From: Methylohalobius crimeensis 10Ki | GTDB lineage: Bacteria; Pseudomonadota; Gammaproteobacteria; Methylococcales; Methylothermaceae | NCBI RefSeq assembly: GCF_000421465.1 | Contig: NZ_ATXB01000002.1 | Span: forward strand, 1 to 64,000 | Direction of reading: 5' to 3' | DNA length: 64,000 bases | Shown here: in pieces, positions 32,310 through 40,051 of the stretch | Numbering within the stretch: position 1 is the stretch's first letter | Layout: each line of letters opens with the position of its first letter | The notes under the pieces: model-generated | Database searches by the model: none | What the model was told of the DNA's origin: nothing | What the model saw: the letters and a program-made list of their open reading frames with translations, nothing else | Translations under genes and position numbers: made by a program

Positions 32310-32898
32310 GATGATTACCTCTTGCTTCGTCATTCGATAGTTGTTCAAACGCCCGAGACAAATCCCCCAGGGCGTGTTCGACTTCTTCAATCACCACCGC
32401 CCTGCCCTCGGCTTCGTCGCGGGTGGCCTGGACCCGGCCGGCGATGCTTTCGGCCATTTGCTCGAGCTTGGTGCGGAGGGTGGTGGTGGCGTTGAGGATG
32501 ACTTCTCGCACCCGGTCGATTTCCACCAGCTGGCCGACGGCCTTTTCGTATTCCAGCCGGGCCATTTCGGCGTTGAAGTGTTCGCGCTTGGCCCGGGCGG
32601 ATTGGTAGTTGGGGGAGGCGGCGCCCAGGTCCTCGTCGTCCGCGCTGGAGGCCTCGTCTGCCGGGGGGGTGGCGGCGTCACGGATGGCCTGGACTTCCGG
32701 CGCCGGCGTGCCGCTGGGCGGCTTGGGGGTGATCTTGGACGGGTCGCGGGTGGCTTCCATCCGCTCGAGGGAGGCCCGATAGAGGACCTTGCGCCCTTCC
32801 ATCACCAGCCGGCCCTTTTTCTTGAGCTGGGAGGCGTAGCTTTGCCGGACGCCGATCCGGCGGGCGAATTCGGTGAGGGTGAGCTTTTCGTCGCTCAT
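32302..32898 (-). CDS. Phage terminase small subunit, Nu1-like
   Basis: The 198-residue protein has an N-terminal winged helix (LTLTEFARRIGVRQSYASQLKKKG) that should bind the packaging site, then a linker, and a C-terminal helical oligomerisation region (REHFNAEMARLEYEKAVGQL, then TTLRTKLEQMAESIAGRV). This is the lambda Nu1 plan. The ATG at 32898 starts the winged helix and overlaps the previous gene by 4 bp. Its 3' end is duplicated at 31111-31228. Confidence 0.75.
   Translation of the reverse strand: MSDEKLTLTEFARRIGVRQSYASQLKKKGRLVMEGRKVLYRASLERMEATRDPSKITPKPPSGTPAPEVQAIRDAATPPADEASSADDEDLGAASPNYQSARAKREHFNAEMARLEYEKAVGQLVEIDRVREVILNATTTLRTKLEQMAESIAGRVQATRDEAEGRAVVIEEVEHALGDLSRAFEQLSNDEARGNHHE
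32371..32488. repeat. 118-bp direct repeat, copy B (within the small terminase gene)
   Basis: This is the parent copy of the repeat at 31111-31228. The two differ at about two positions in 118. The region between the copies holds a BRO-N gene and a zinc-ribbon gene. Confidence 0.9.
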
Positions 32899-33098
32899 CG
32901 GCGGCTCCGGCGGTCTCCGTAACGGTCCCGGCAGGGGGCGCACATGGCGTTGACCAGGCGGCCGGACCATTCGCCGCAGGTTTCGCATTCGCCGGGTTCG
33001 CCGGGCGGGATCTCGGCGGCGGCCTTCCGGGCGGCCTGGACGCTTGCATCCCGCTCCTTTGTTTTCCAGTTGCTTGTATTATCCGCCATGTCTGCCAT
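32895..33098 (-). CDS. TraR/DksA-type zinc finger protein
   Basis: This 67-residue protein ends in a C4 zinc finger (CETCGEWSGRLVNAMCAPC), the signature of phage TraR/DksA-like proteins that bind RNA polymerase through its secondary channel. The N-terminal helix is shorter than in plasmid TraR. It overlaps the small terminase gene by 4 bp and follows the origin-like repeat cluster. Confidence 0.7.
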   Translation of the reverse strand: MADMADNTSNWKTKERDASVQAARKAAAEIPPGEPGECETCGEWSGRLVNAMCAPCRDRYGDRRSRR

Positions 33099-33120
33099 TA
33101 CTATTTCCTTTTTTTAAAAA

Positions 33121-33406
33121 GTTGTCGGGTTTAAATAAGGGTTGCCGGAATAGTTGCCGGGTTTTTTTCAGTAAAAATCGTTATAAATCAATCACGTTGC
33201 CGGAATTGCCGGAATTGCCGGGTTTTACGCGCGGGAGAGTTTTATTTTTAAGTGTTTATTAGGGAGGATTTTTTCTTCTCACGCGCGCCCGCGCACGTAG
33301 GACCCGGCAATTCCGGCAACTTTCTAGTATCACCTTGTTTATGCTCATTTTTTTCCGTTTTAATTCCGGCAACAATTCCGGCAACGTTGCCGGGAATTCC
33401 GGCAAC
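33121..33406. repeat. Cluster of about 12 TTGCCGG repeats in AT-rich DNA, origin candidate
   Basis: About twelve units of (G)TTGCCGGAA or GTTGCCGGG occur here: six in plus orientation at 33121-33220 and five in minus plus one in plus orientation at 33303-33406. They alternate with very AT-rich stretches (TTTTTTTAAAAA, GTTATAAATC, TTTATTTTTAAG). No gene lies in these 320 bases. Position directly downstream of the primase-helicase gene and the iteron-like pattern suggest the prophage replication origin, or a multi-site regulatory region. Confidence 0.65.
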
Positions 33407-33419
33407 TTTTGTTTGAACG

Positions 33420-35855
33420 TCAAACCACACGCTTGAATCTCCTCGATTCCTGCCAGTCCGAAATCATGGATTGGGTACTCTCCACGCATTTGCCGTACCA
33501 CCTGGCTTCCGTTTCGTCGGGTGGCTTTTCCTCCACGCCCCTGAAGACGACGAACCGCCGCGGATTGCTGCGGCCCTGCATGGTCATGATCTGCTTTCGA
33601 AGCTTCCGAGCGCCGTGCTTGCGCACCAGGATGTCGATGAGCCGCCTTTGGCTGGCGGGCGATCGGTGGCCCCGGAGCGAGCACCAGGATTTATAAAGAT
33701 CGAAGAGGTCGTCGGACAATAGCGGCCATTTGTGCAGCTCGCCGAATTCGCCCTCCTCGATGTCGTGGTAGAACTCGGTGCAGGTGTCCATGGAGAGCTG
33801 GATCAACTCCTGCTTGGCTTCGGTGTCCGGCGGCCTGGAGTGTTCGTTGAAGCCCGCCAGGTCGAGATTGAGCAGATGGTGGTGGAGCGCCTGGACGCCG
33901 CCGTCTCGGATTTCGGCGGCCACTTCTTCGTAGAATTCCCGGCCGAGCTTTTCCGGCGTCCAGATGACGCAGTGCCTTCGGTCGTCTTCCTCGAGGACGA
34001 CGGGCATGCGTTCGTTGGAGAGGAAGACCATGTTGACGTGGTTGTGCTCTTCGTAGGCGCCGATGTTCTTGGGGTTAATGCGGATCCACTCGCCGGTAAT
34101 CAATCCCTTGAGCTTGTTCTTGATGTGGAACAGTTCGGAGCGGGCGATTACTTCGTCGGCGATCAGGAAAAGCTTTTTCGAGGCCCAGTCGTTGAATTTG
34201 TCTTCCACGGCCGATTGGTCGATGATCCGCCCGTAGCGGCCGTAGATCTGCATGATGCATTCGAAGAAGAGGTTTTTGCCGGTGCCCTGGGGCCCGTGGA
34301 TGACGAGGGCGGTTTTCATCTTGGCGCCGGGGTTTTGGATGGGATAGGCGAGCCATTTGAGGACCCAATCGAGGAGTGCCTGGCTGCGCTGCCCTTCCCG
34401 GCCGCACATGTAGCCGAGGAGATCCAGGAGGAGTTCGCAGTTGCCCGCCTTGGGCTGCGTCGGCCAGCCGGCCCAGAGGTTGCATTGGATCTGGTCGTCG
34501 CGTCCGGCCGGGTCGAAGCCGACTTCGTCCACGCGGACCACCTTGCGGTCGGGGTGTTCCATCCAGGCCCGGTAGAGTTCGCGGCGGATGCAGAGATCGC
34601 GGACGTCGGATAGGGAGACGAGCATGTGTTCGGTGTGGTCGAAGGCGGTGCCGCCGTGGCCGTAGACCATGGAGAAGCGGTCGAGGAGTTCGTCCAGGGA
34701 TTGGAGGGGGACGAGATGCCCCGCCCCCCCGGGCGGTTCGCCCCCGCTGCGCGTCTGCCCGCCGATGCGCCCGCGCCACTTTCGGCCTTCGATGACGGTC
34801 TCGATTTGCCGGCGGACGGCCTGGAGGCCTTCGGCGAGGTGGAGGTCGTTGAAGTCGGTGGTTTTCTTTCCGCGCGATTCGAACCTCTCCCAGCGGGCTT
34901 CGTCGTCCTCGAACTTGGGGATGGCCACCGCCCCGTCGATCGCCAGGGCGGCGGCGTAGGCGGCATCGACGCCGGCGTTCTTCTTGCCGTGCGGTTCGCC
35001 GCAGTGGGGGCAGTCGTCGCCGTCGGATACCGCGACCGGCAGCTTGCATTCGCGGCATTTCTGGAAATCGTCGTCGTCCGCGGCGATCAGCCACTTGACC
35101 GTTTTGTAGCGCTTGGACAGCGCCAGGGCGACCGGCTGGAGGTTGTTGGCGTCGAAAGCCACGAATACCGGAAGCCCCGTGGCTTCGTGAATCGACGCTG
35201 CGGTGGCGTAGCCTTCGGCGATCACCCCCACCCCGACCGGCATCCCGCCGACCTGGAAGAAGCGGCCTTGCTTCTGGAGGCCCTTGGGCCAGTATTCCTT
35301 GTCCCGGTCCGTCTTGTCGATCCGCTTGGCGTGGGCCTTGCGGCTGAGGATGAACTGGAGGCCGTGGATCCGCCCGGCCACGTCCATCATCGGGATCACC
35401 AGGGCGCCGCTCGGCGTGTATCGCAGCCCGTGGCCCTGGATGCCCTTGCGGGTAAGGTAGTCTTGCGTCCCGCTTTGATCGGTGGGCAGGCACTTGGCCC
35501 AAATCTTCTGGGCCCGCAGCGCCGCCCATTCCGCCTCGCGCCGGCGCGCCGCCTCCGCCTTCTTCCGGTCCGCCCGGATCCGCTCCGCCAGCGCCTTGCG
35601 CTGTTCCTCCGAAAGCTCCGAGCGTTCGATCTGGATCTTCTGCGGGTTGTGATCGTTCCCCCGCCAGATCCCAAACGACCCGACGATCAGCGGTCCGGAC
35701 TCGCCCGGGATCACGTGCAGGATATACCAGCCCCGCTCCTCTCGATCCTCCCCATCAACCCGGCAGCGCACAAACCGCCCGGACGTATCCAGGCGCTCGA
35801 CGAGCAACCCCGCCGCCCGCAACTGCCCCAAAACGCTGTCGTAATTCTCAACCAT
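33420..35855 (-). CDS. Phage primase-helicase (Toprim plus D5/SF3-like ATPase)
   Basis: The 811-residue protein combines a Toprim-type primase domain (GVIAEGYATAASIHEATG near residue 213, then DANN) with a zinc-binding insert (CRECKLPVAVSDGDDCPHC) and a C-terminal helicase-type ATPase (GPQGTGKN near residue 520, followed by LIADEVIA). This is the DUF5906/D5-like architecture of phage replication proteins, able to prime and unwind at an origin. Residues about 75-120 are a charged coiled coil. It ends next to the TTGCCGG repeat cluster. The start is the ATG at 35855; no strong ribosome binding site is seen. Confidence 0.85.
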   Translation of the reverse strand: MVENYDSVLGQLRAAGLLVERLDTSGRFVRCRVDGEDREERGWYILHVIPGESGPLIVGSFGIWRGNDHNPQKIQIERSELSEEQRKALAERIRADRKKAEAARRREAEWAALRAQKIWAKCLPTDQSGTQDYLTRKGIQGHGLRYTPSGALVIPMMDVAGRIHGLQFILSRKAHAKRIDKTDRDKEYWPKGLQKQGRFFQVGGMPVGVGVIAEGYATAASIHEATGLPVFVAFDANNLQPVALALSKRYKTVKWLIAADDDDFQKCRECKLPVAVSDGDDCPHCGEPHGKKNAGVDAAYAAALAIDGAVAIPKFEDDEARWERFESRGKKTTDFNDLHLAEGLQAVRRQIETVIEGRKWRGRIGGQTRSGGEPPGGAGHLVPLQSLDELLDRFSMVYGHGGTAFDHTEHMLVSLSDVRDLCIRRELYRAWMEHPDRKVVRVDEVGFDPAGRDDQIQCNLWAGWPTQPKAGNCELLLDLLGYMCGREGQRSQALLDWVLKWLAYPIQNPGAKMKTALVIHGPQGTGKNLFFECIMQIYGRYGRIIDQSAVEDKFNDWASKKLFLIADEVIARSELFHIKNKLKGLITGEWIRINPKNIGAYEEHNHVNMVFLSNERMPVVLEEDDRRHCVIWTPEKLGREFYEEVAAEIRDGGVQALHHHLLNLDLAGFNEHSRPPDTEAKQELIQLSMDTCTEFYHDIEEGEFGELHKWPLLSDDLFDLYKSWCSLRGHRSPASQRRLIDILVRKHGARKLRKQIMTMQGRSNPRRFVVFRGVEEKPPDETEARWYGKCVESTQSMISDWQESRRFKRVV

Positions 35856-36051
35856 TATTGATTTCCAACCCTGCTATCTACCCAAATCCCGCACTTCTCT
35901 GCACCCTTGTGCGGGTTCGTGGGGAGGACCCGTGGGCCGGTGTTCTTTTCGTCGTCGTGGATAGTGCGCAGGGGCGGCGCGCTTGCATCCACCAAGGGGG
36001 AAAGGGATGCGGCGGGCGGTCTCGCGGGGGAAAAAGCAGGTCGATGCATGG

Positions 36052-36495
36052 CTAACCCGCCTGTTCCTTGACGGTGTTCTCGAGGACCAGCAGCGCGCGG
36101 CGAGCTTCGGAGACTTCCTTGCGCAGCCGGGCCGCTTCCGTCTCATCGAGGCGACCGTCGGCCAATGCCTCCTCGACCGCGCGGCAGACGTCGCCATACT
36201 CGACCGACGAATGCAGCACGGCCATGGGCAAATCCTGTTTGGATTCCTGGGGACGGGTGGAGAACTGCCCGCCGAACATTTCGCACAGCGTCTCCAGGGG
36301 GGACAGATCCCCCGTGTCCATCATGATCGACACGAACTCGCCGACTGTCGGCTGGTGCAGGTCGTCATTGGGATTGAGTTTGATAAGAAGCGTGTGCTCG
36401 CGCTTGCCTAGTCGTCGCGCGATTCCTGAAATTCCGCCTTTGACTTTGATAGCGGACTGATGGAGGGCTATGAACAATGCATCCATGGAGCTCAT
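36052..36495 (-). CDS. Phage CII-like regulatory protein (CP76 family)
   Basis: The 147-residue protein matches the phage CP76/CII-like family: an N-terminal helical DNA-binding region (HQSAIKVKGGISGIARRLGK), a middle LNPNDDLHQPTVGEFVSIM, and a C-terminal helix (DETEAARLRKEVSEARRALL). Such proteins act early in the lysis-lysogeny choice. It is transcribed with the primase from the Cro side. Confidence 0.75.
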   Translation of the reverse strand: MSSMDALFIALHQSAIKVKGGISGIARRLGKREHTLLIKLNPNDDLHQPTVGEFVSIMMDTGDLSPLETLCEMFGGQFSTRPQESKQDLPMAVLHSSVEYGDVCRAVEEALADGRLDETEAARLRKEVSEARRALLVLENTVKEQAG

Positions 36496-36715
36496 CTCAC
36501 TGTGAAAATTAGGGTGTTTTTAAGCTGCGCCCTTTTGCCTTCCTCTCTAAACTGCAAGCGTGAAAAAAACGGCGCCGGCCCACCCGGCGCCCCAAATGCC
36601 TGCAACGGCCGGTAGGTTGAGGAGGAACGTAATGGGAGCTTCATATCTTGGATGTTTCTGACGATGCTAGACTTTTGGTTACACGTCCCATTCATCCACA
36701 TCGCAGGAACCTTCA

Positions 36716-36946
36716 ATGAATGGCTATTGGCAATACCGAACCGCGGCTGGCACTTTCCAAATCAGGCCGATCGGCGGTCGATATCACGTAATTTTCGAGG
36801 ACGAATCCCTGGGCGCTTATACAAGCCCCGTTCATGCGTTGGACGACCTGATCGGCGGTCATACCTTTTGGCCCTCCTCTGGCGTGGACCCATCCATGCT
36901 TGGAATGGCGGACGATTTATCCGAATGGAAATTTCTCCCCTCATAG
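36716..36946 (+). CDS. Small hypothetical protein
   Basis: The 76-residue frame (NGYWQYRTAAGTFQIRPIGG, then FEDESLGAYTSPVHALDDLIGG) resembles small conserved phage proteins with a beta-hairpin core. It overlaps the minus-strand gene at 36859-37374 by 88 bp at the ends. Convergent overlap of this size is unusual, so one of the two may be shorter. Function unknown. Confidence 0.5.
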   Translation: MNGYWQYRTAAGTFQIRPIGGRYHVIFEDESLGAYTSPVHALDDLIGGHTFWPSSGVDPSMLGMADDLSEWKFLPS

Positions 36947-37374
36947 GCATCCAAAAATTCCGCCAACGCCTCGGCCATCGAACGCGCATTCTCCGGGGGC
37001 AAAGCCAAACGAATAACTTCATCCTTGATGTTGAAGCTCAGCCCCAGGCGGACGCGCCGAGCATCGACCGGTGTGGCATTCCGCCAATCGGCATCTTGAT
37101 ACGACTCTGGCAGCGATCCGGTAACTTTCCTTTCATCTGGAAGACGCATCTTTGGAATCTCTGCAAAAACCCTCCTCGAATTGACCCTGCCGAACGACAA
37201 TGCCAGTTCCCCAATATCTGGAAATCCTTCGTACCGTTCGCACTCCTTGCTCAGGTCGGCACGCGACAGGTTCGGAATCTGCCAGAAACCGGCGGGCAAG
37301 GCCCTATGGCACTGGCCAGGGAGATTCCATCGGCAATGCGCGGCACAGTATGAAAGGGCTCGGTGTGTGGTCAT
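36859..37374 (-). CDS. Hypothetical early protein downstream of cro
   Basis: The 171-residue protein has an N-terminal Cys/His-containing segment (YCAAHCRWNLPGQCH) and a C-terminal domain (LGLSFNIKDEVIRLALPPEN) that resembles small conserved early phage proteins. It overlaps cro by 4 bp, so it is co-transcribed with it. It is not recognised. Confidence 0.55.
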   Translation of the reverse strand: MTTHRALSYCAAHCRWNLPGQCHRALPAGFWQIPNLSRADLSKECERYEGFPDIGELALSFGRVNSRRVFAEIPKMRLPDERKVTGSLPESYQDADWRNATPVDARRVRLGLSFNIKDEVIRLALPPENARSMAEALAEFLDAYEGRNFHSDKSSAIPSMDGSTPEEGQKV

Positions 37375-37565
37375 GCGGCTTCTCCTTGGTCATCGCTATC
37401 GCATATCCGGTAAATACCGTTACGTATTGCAGCGCCGACCACCTGATCGGCGATTCTCTGGGGCAAATCATCTGGCCATTGGGAAACTGCCTGTGAGGTG
37501 ATTCCCAAGGCATCTGCCAGCTTTCGCTGGCTTCCGAATAGGGAGATAGCGTCATGTTTCTTCAT
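37371..37565 (-). CDS. cro: Cro-like repressor
   Basis: The 64-residue protein carries a helix-turn-helix (SQRKLADALGITSQAVSQWPDD) of the YdaS/Cro type. It faces away from cI and should repress lysogeny functions at the shared operators. The ATG at 37565 starts the domain; an upstream ATG would add six residues. The promoter at 37574-37602 lies immediately upstream. Confidence 0.8.
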   Translation of the reverse strand: MKKHDAISLFGSQRKLADALGITSQAVSQWPDDLPQRIADQVVGAAIRNGIYRICDSDDQGEAA

Positions 37566-37573
37566 GGGCACAA

Positions 37574-37602
37574 AGTTAAGCAATCTTACTCGACAATGTC
37601 AA
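37574..37602 (-). promoter_or_regulatory. cro promoter with operator
   Basis: On the minus strand TTGACA (37602-37597), a 17-base spacer and TTAACT (37579-37574) form a strong sigma-70 promoter. The spacer and -10 contain AGTAAGATTGCTTAACT. Nearly the same string occurs in the promoter at 39965-39993, so both are probably CI operators. Confidence 0.75.
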
Positions 37603-37622
37603 GCATACCTGCGCAAAAAAGT

Positions 37623-37638
37623 TGTAAGTTTGCTTACA
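37623..37638. promoter_or_regulatory. Operator palindrome at the cI start
   Basis: TGTAAG-TTTG-CTTACA is a perfect 6-bp inverted repeat whose last base is the A of the cI ATG. Its CTTAC half-site matches the operators in the two early promoters. It would give autoregulation. The cI message lacks a visible ribosome binding site and may be leaderless. Confidence 0.65.
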
Positions 37639-38360
37639 TGAGTACAATCGGTGAACGAATCAAACAGGCGAGAGCTGCAAAAGGCATCAGCCAACAAGCG
37701 CTTGGCAATGCCGTTGGCGTGTCGCGTGCTGCCGTATCTCAGTGGGAAAGCGGAGATTCAAAAGGCCTAAAGCCGGAGAACTTGTTAGCCGTCTCCAAAA
37801 CCCTTGGCGTCACAGTGGAATGGCTGGTTCATGGCCACGGTTTAATGAAGCCCGGAGAAGGCGGCGAAAAAGGAAAGGAACTCTACATCAAATACATTCC
37901 CATCACCGAATGGGAACGCCCGGAAGATCTGCCAGAGGGAGAATACGTTTTCGTCCCCCGCTACGAAGTCCACTTCTCGGCCGGCAACGGCAGCATCGCC
38001 TTTGACGTCATGGAAAAGGAACAGCCCCAGGCCTTCCGGACCGATTGGGTCAAGGCCAAGCACCTGCGCAGCAAAAACCTGGCTTGCGTCTATGCGGACG
38101 GCGACAGCATGGAACCCCGCATCCATCATGGAGACGTCATGCTGGTGGATCTCAGCCAAAAGGAAATCATCGACGGCAAGGTCTACCTCATCCGCTACGG
38201 CGACGAAATCCGCGTCAAGCGCCTCTACAAACGCCCCGACGGCGGCCTCATCATCCACTCGGACAATACCCGCGGCTACCCCGACATCGAAGTTCCGCCC
38301 GATCAGATGTCATATATAGAACTCCTCGGCCGGGTCATTTGGACGGGGGGTGAGGTGTAA
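37638..38360 (+). CDS. CI-type LexA-like repressor
   Basis: This 240-residue protein joins an N-terminal XRE helix-turn-helix (SQQALGNAVGVSRAAVSQWE) to a C-terminal S24 peptidase. The catalytic Ser is in GDSMEP near residue 157 and the Lys in DEIRVKRL near residue 194. It should keep the prophage silent and be inactivated by RecA-stimulated self-cleavage. The ATG at 37638 starts the XRE domain. An alternative ATG at 37596 would add 14 residues. Confidence 0.88.
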   Translation: MSTIGERIKQARAAKGISQQALGNAVGVSRAAVSQWESGDSKGLKPENLLAVSKTLGVTVEWLVHGHGLMKPGEGGEKGKELYIKYIPITEWERPEDLPEGEYVFVPRYEVHFSAGNGSIAFDVMEKEQPQAFRTDWVKAKHLRSKNLACVYADGDSMEPRIHHGDVMLVDLSQKEIIDGKVYLIRYGDEIRVKRLYKRPDGGLIIHSDNTRGYPDIEVPPDQMSYIELLGRVIWTGGEV

Positions 38361-38361
38361 C

Positions 38362-38760
38362 ATGGAGGAACAGCCACAACCACCAAAAGAACTTCCTGAA
38401 GGCGCTTTTAAGCTATATCTCCTTGAGCGGGGTTACAACATAATCGTTCTACTGCTGCGCTACGGCTTTTTCCTTGGGCTGGCCTACATCGGCTATCTGA
38501 GCTTAAAGGAGCTTGCCGGGAAAGCTACTATTGCCGACATTGCCTTCACCTTCCTAGGCAAACAGGCGGTCAGCAATTGGGGATACAATTTGGCGCTGTT
38601 TGTGTCTATTATTTGGGCGTTAACTGAGAGAAAATTGCGCTTGAGAAAAACGAAATACCTTTCCGAGCGTCCTAAAAACCTGGAAAAGCAAATTGATCCA
38701 AACCGAACATCCAGCGGGCTGCAACCTACAGGGGAGACGAACCCGGAGGACAAACCATGA
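38362..38760 (+). CDS. Two-span membrane protein behind cI
   Basis: The 132-residue protein has two predicted membrane helices (NIIVLLLRYGFFLGLAYIGYL and NLALFVSIIWALTE) and a hydrophilic C-terminal tail. It starts just after the cI stop and overlaps the next gene by 4 bp, so it should be expressed in the lysogen. No family is recognised. Superinfection exclusion or another lysogenic-conversion role is a reasonable guess. Confidence 0.65.
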   Translation: MEEQPQPPKELPEGAFKLYLLERGYNIIVLLLRYGFFLGLAYIGYLSLKELAGKATIADIAFTFLGKQAVSNWGYNLALFVSIIWALTERKLRLRKTKYLSERPKNLEKQIDPNRTSSGLQPTGETNPEDKP

Positions 38761-39305
38761 CACCAGAAAACTTCGCCGTCATCATCGAAAATCTAATCTT
38801 GTTCGGCTTGCTTCTTTGGTTGATCTATGGGCCTTGGCAAAACACGGTGACCGACATCACCCGTCAGAAACTGTTTGAAATCCGGGACGAAATATTCGAC
38901 ATGGCCGCGAAGCATGACGGTATCAGCTTCGACGATCCGGCTTACCAGGAAATTCGGGATTTTCTCCACTCCATGATCCGCCATGCGCACCTGTTGACCT
39001 GGCCACGATTCCTTCTGCTTGCCCTGATGAACCGCAATGAAGCATCAGGCATCAATGACCTGCTGGCCGACATCAAAAGCGAAGATGCCAGAAACGCCAT
39101 TCGCGAAAAAATGCGCCTCGCCATAGAAAACGTCATTGGCGCCATGGTACTGCGATCGCCGATTTTGCTCACGATAGGCATGTTGGCGACCCCCATCATT
39201 TTGGCAATCCGCCTGATCGATCGCACAAACCTTGATCGCTGGTATGGACGAATCGAAAAGCCAATCGCCCGAGAAATCAGCCATACCGTTTCCCTGCCCG
39301 CCTAG
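38757..39305 (+). CDS. Membrane protein, second gene behind cI
   Basis: The 182-residue protein has an N-terminal helix (NLILFGLLLWLIYGPW), a cytoplasmic helical stretch (about 30-120), and a hydrophobic hairpin near the C-terminus (SPILLTIGMLATPIILAI). It overlaps the previous membrane gene and ends 8 bp before a terminator. The two probably act together at the inner membrane in lysogens. Confidence 0.65.
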   Translation: MTPENFAVIIENLILFGLLLWLIYGPWQNTVTDITRQKLFEIRDEIFDMAAKHDGISFDDPAYQEIRDFLHSMIRHAHLLTWPRFLLLALMNRNEASGINDLLADIKSEDARNAIREKMRLAIENVIGAMVLRSPILLTIGMLATPIILAIRLIDRTNLDRWYGRIEKPIAREISHTVSLPA

Positions 39306-39312
39306 AGATCGT

Positions 39313-39334
39313 GGGGGCTTCGGCCCCTATTTTT
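39313..39334 (+). terminator. Terminator of the cI operon
   Basis: GGGGC-TTCG-GCCCC is followed by TATTTTT, a textbook intrinsic terminator with a tetraloop, placed 8 bp after the second membrane protein gene. Confidence 0.8.
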
Positions 39335-39356
39335 GCCAAATCGAACAGACATCCGT

Positions 39357-39650
39357 CTAAGCCGCCACAGGGCGGATACTTTCCAAACTCTTCCTCGCCC
39401 CGGCCTCGGCTTTCTCCAAATCGTATTTGGCTTGAAGGTTCATCCAGTAGGTGGCGGAAGTCCCGAAATAACGCGCAAAACGCAGGGCGGTATCCGCGGT
39501 GATACGCCGCTTGCCCTGGACGATCTCGTTAATGCGGCGCGGCGGCACGTAAATATCCTTCGCCAACCGGTACTGGCTGATATCGTAATCAGCCAAAAAC
39601 TCCGCCAAATGCTCGCCGGGATGGATCGGTTCGATACGTGTTTCGTTCAT
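39357..39650 (-). CDS. higA: HigA-family antitoxin
   Basis: The 97-residue protein has the HigA XRE-type layout (HPGEHLAEFLADYDISQYRLAKDI, VPPRRINEIVQGKRRITADTAL). It binds HigB and represses the operon. The ATG at 39650 follows AGGTGGG and is preferred to the GTG three codons upstream. The toxin partner lies upstream at 39660-39872, the reversed gene order usual for higBA. Confidence 0.85.
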   Translation of the reverse strand: MNETRIEPIHPGEHLAEFLADYDISQYRLAKDIYVPPRRINEIVQGKRRITADTALRFARYFGTSATYWMNLQAKYDLEKAEAGARKSLESIRPVAA

Positions 39651-39659
39651 AACACCCAC

Positions 39660-39872
39660 CTAGTGATAATCCACGATTTCGACATTGTAGGCGTGCCCGT
39701 CCCGCCACTCGAAACATACCCGCCACTGATCGTTGGCTGTTCTGCCCCCACTGGTAGCGGCATCGATGCGATCGAGACGCATTTTGGCACGTCGCTGAAT
39801 ATCCGTTAACCGCCGCGAATAACGACCGTCGGCGATCTTCTCGGTTTCCTTGCAGCGAAAACTCTTGATCAT
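39660..39872 (-). pseudogene. higB: HigB-like toxin, internally shortened
   Basis: The 70-residue frame keeps the HigB N-terminus (MIKSFRCKETEKI) and C-terminus (NDQWRVCFEWRDGHAYNVEI), but the middle, where full-length HigB proteins (about 92 residues) carry the LKGDR-x-GQ-x-SIRI stretch, is missing. The string GQNS is still visible in another frame just before NDQWR, so a deletion with frame change is likely. Toxin activity is doubtful. Confidence 0.6.
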
Positions 39873-39964
39873 GCGCCGACATTAACGGCACACGTTAATA
39901 GATTCAAGTTCACCACGCTCTCATCATCTCCCCACCAAAAATCCCGTCTTTATGTAAAGCATCC

Positions 39965-39993
39965 TTGACATTTATTAGTAAGATTGCTTTACT
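39965..39993 (+). promoter_or_regulatory. Rightward early promoter with CI operator
   Basis: TTGACA (39965-39970), a 17-base spacer and TTTACT (39988-39993) form a promoter reading into the short-gene operon and xis/int. AGTAAGATTGCTT in the spacer and -10 region is the same operator string as in the cro promoter. CI should therefore repress both. Confidence 0.72.
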
Positions 39994-40051
39994 TACAAGC
40001 AAGCCACCCACAAGGGCGGCGAAATCCACCAACAACCATTGGGGAGCTGAT

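Noticed and set aside
33121-33406. CRISPR array
   Set aside because: The units are 7-10 bp, occur in both orientations and have irregular spacing; there are no spacers of constant length and no cas genes.
35855-36049. 64-residue minus-strand frame upstream of the primase gene
   Set aside because: Its composition (Pro/Ser/Ala-rich start, then unrelated text) has no domain character and no ribosome binding site is visible.
36492-36716. 74-residue minus-strand frame between the CII-like gene and the plus-strand small gene
   Set aside because: No ribosome binding site and no recognisable sequence; probably regulatory spacer.
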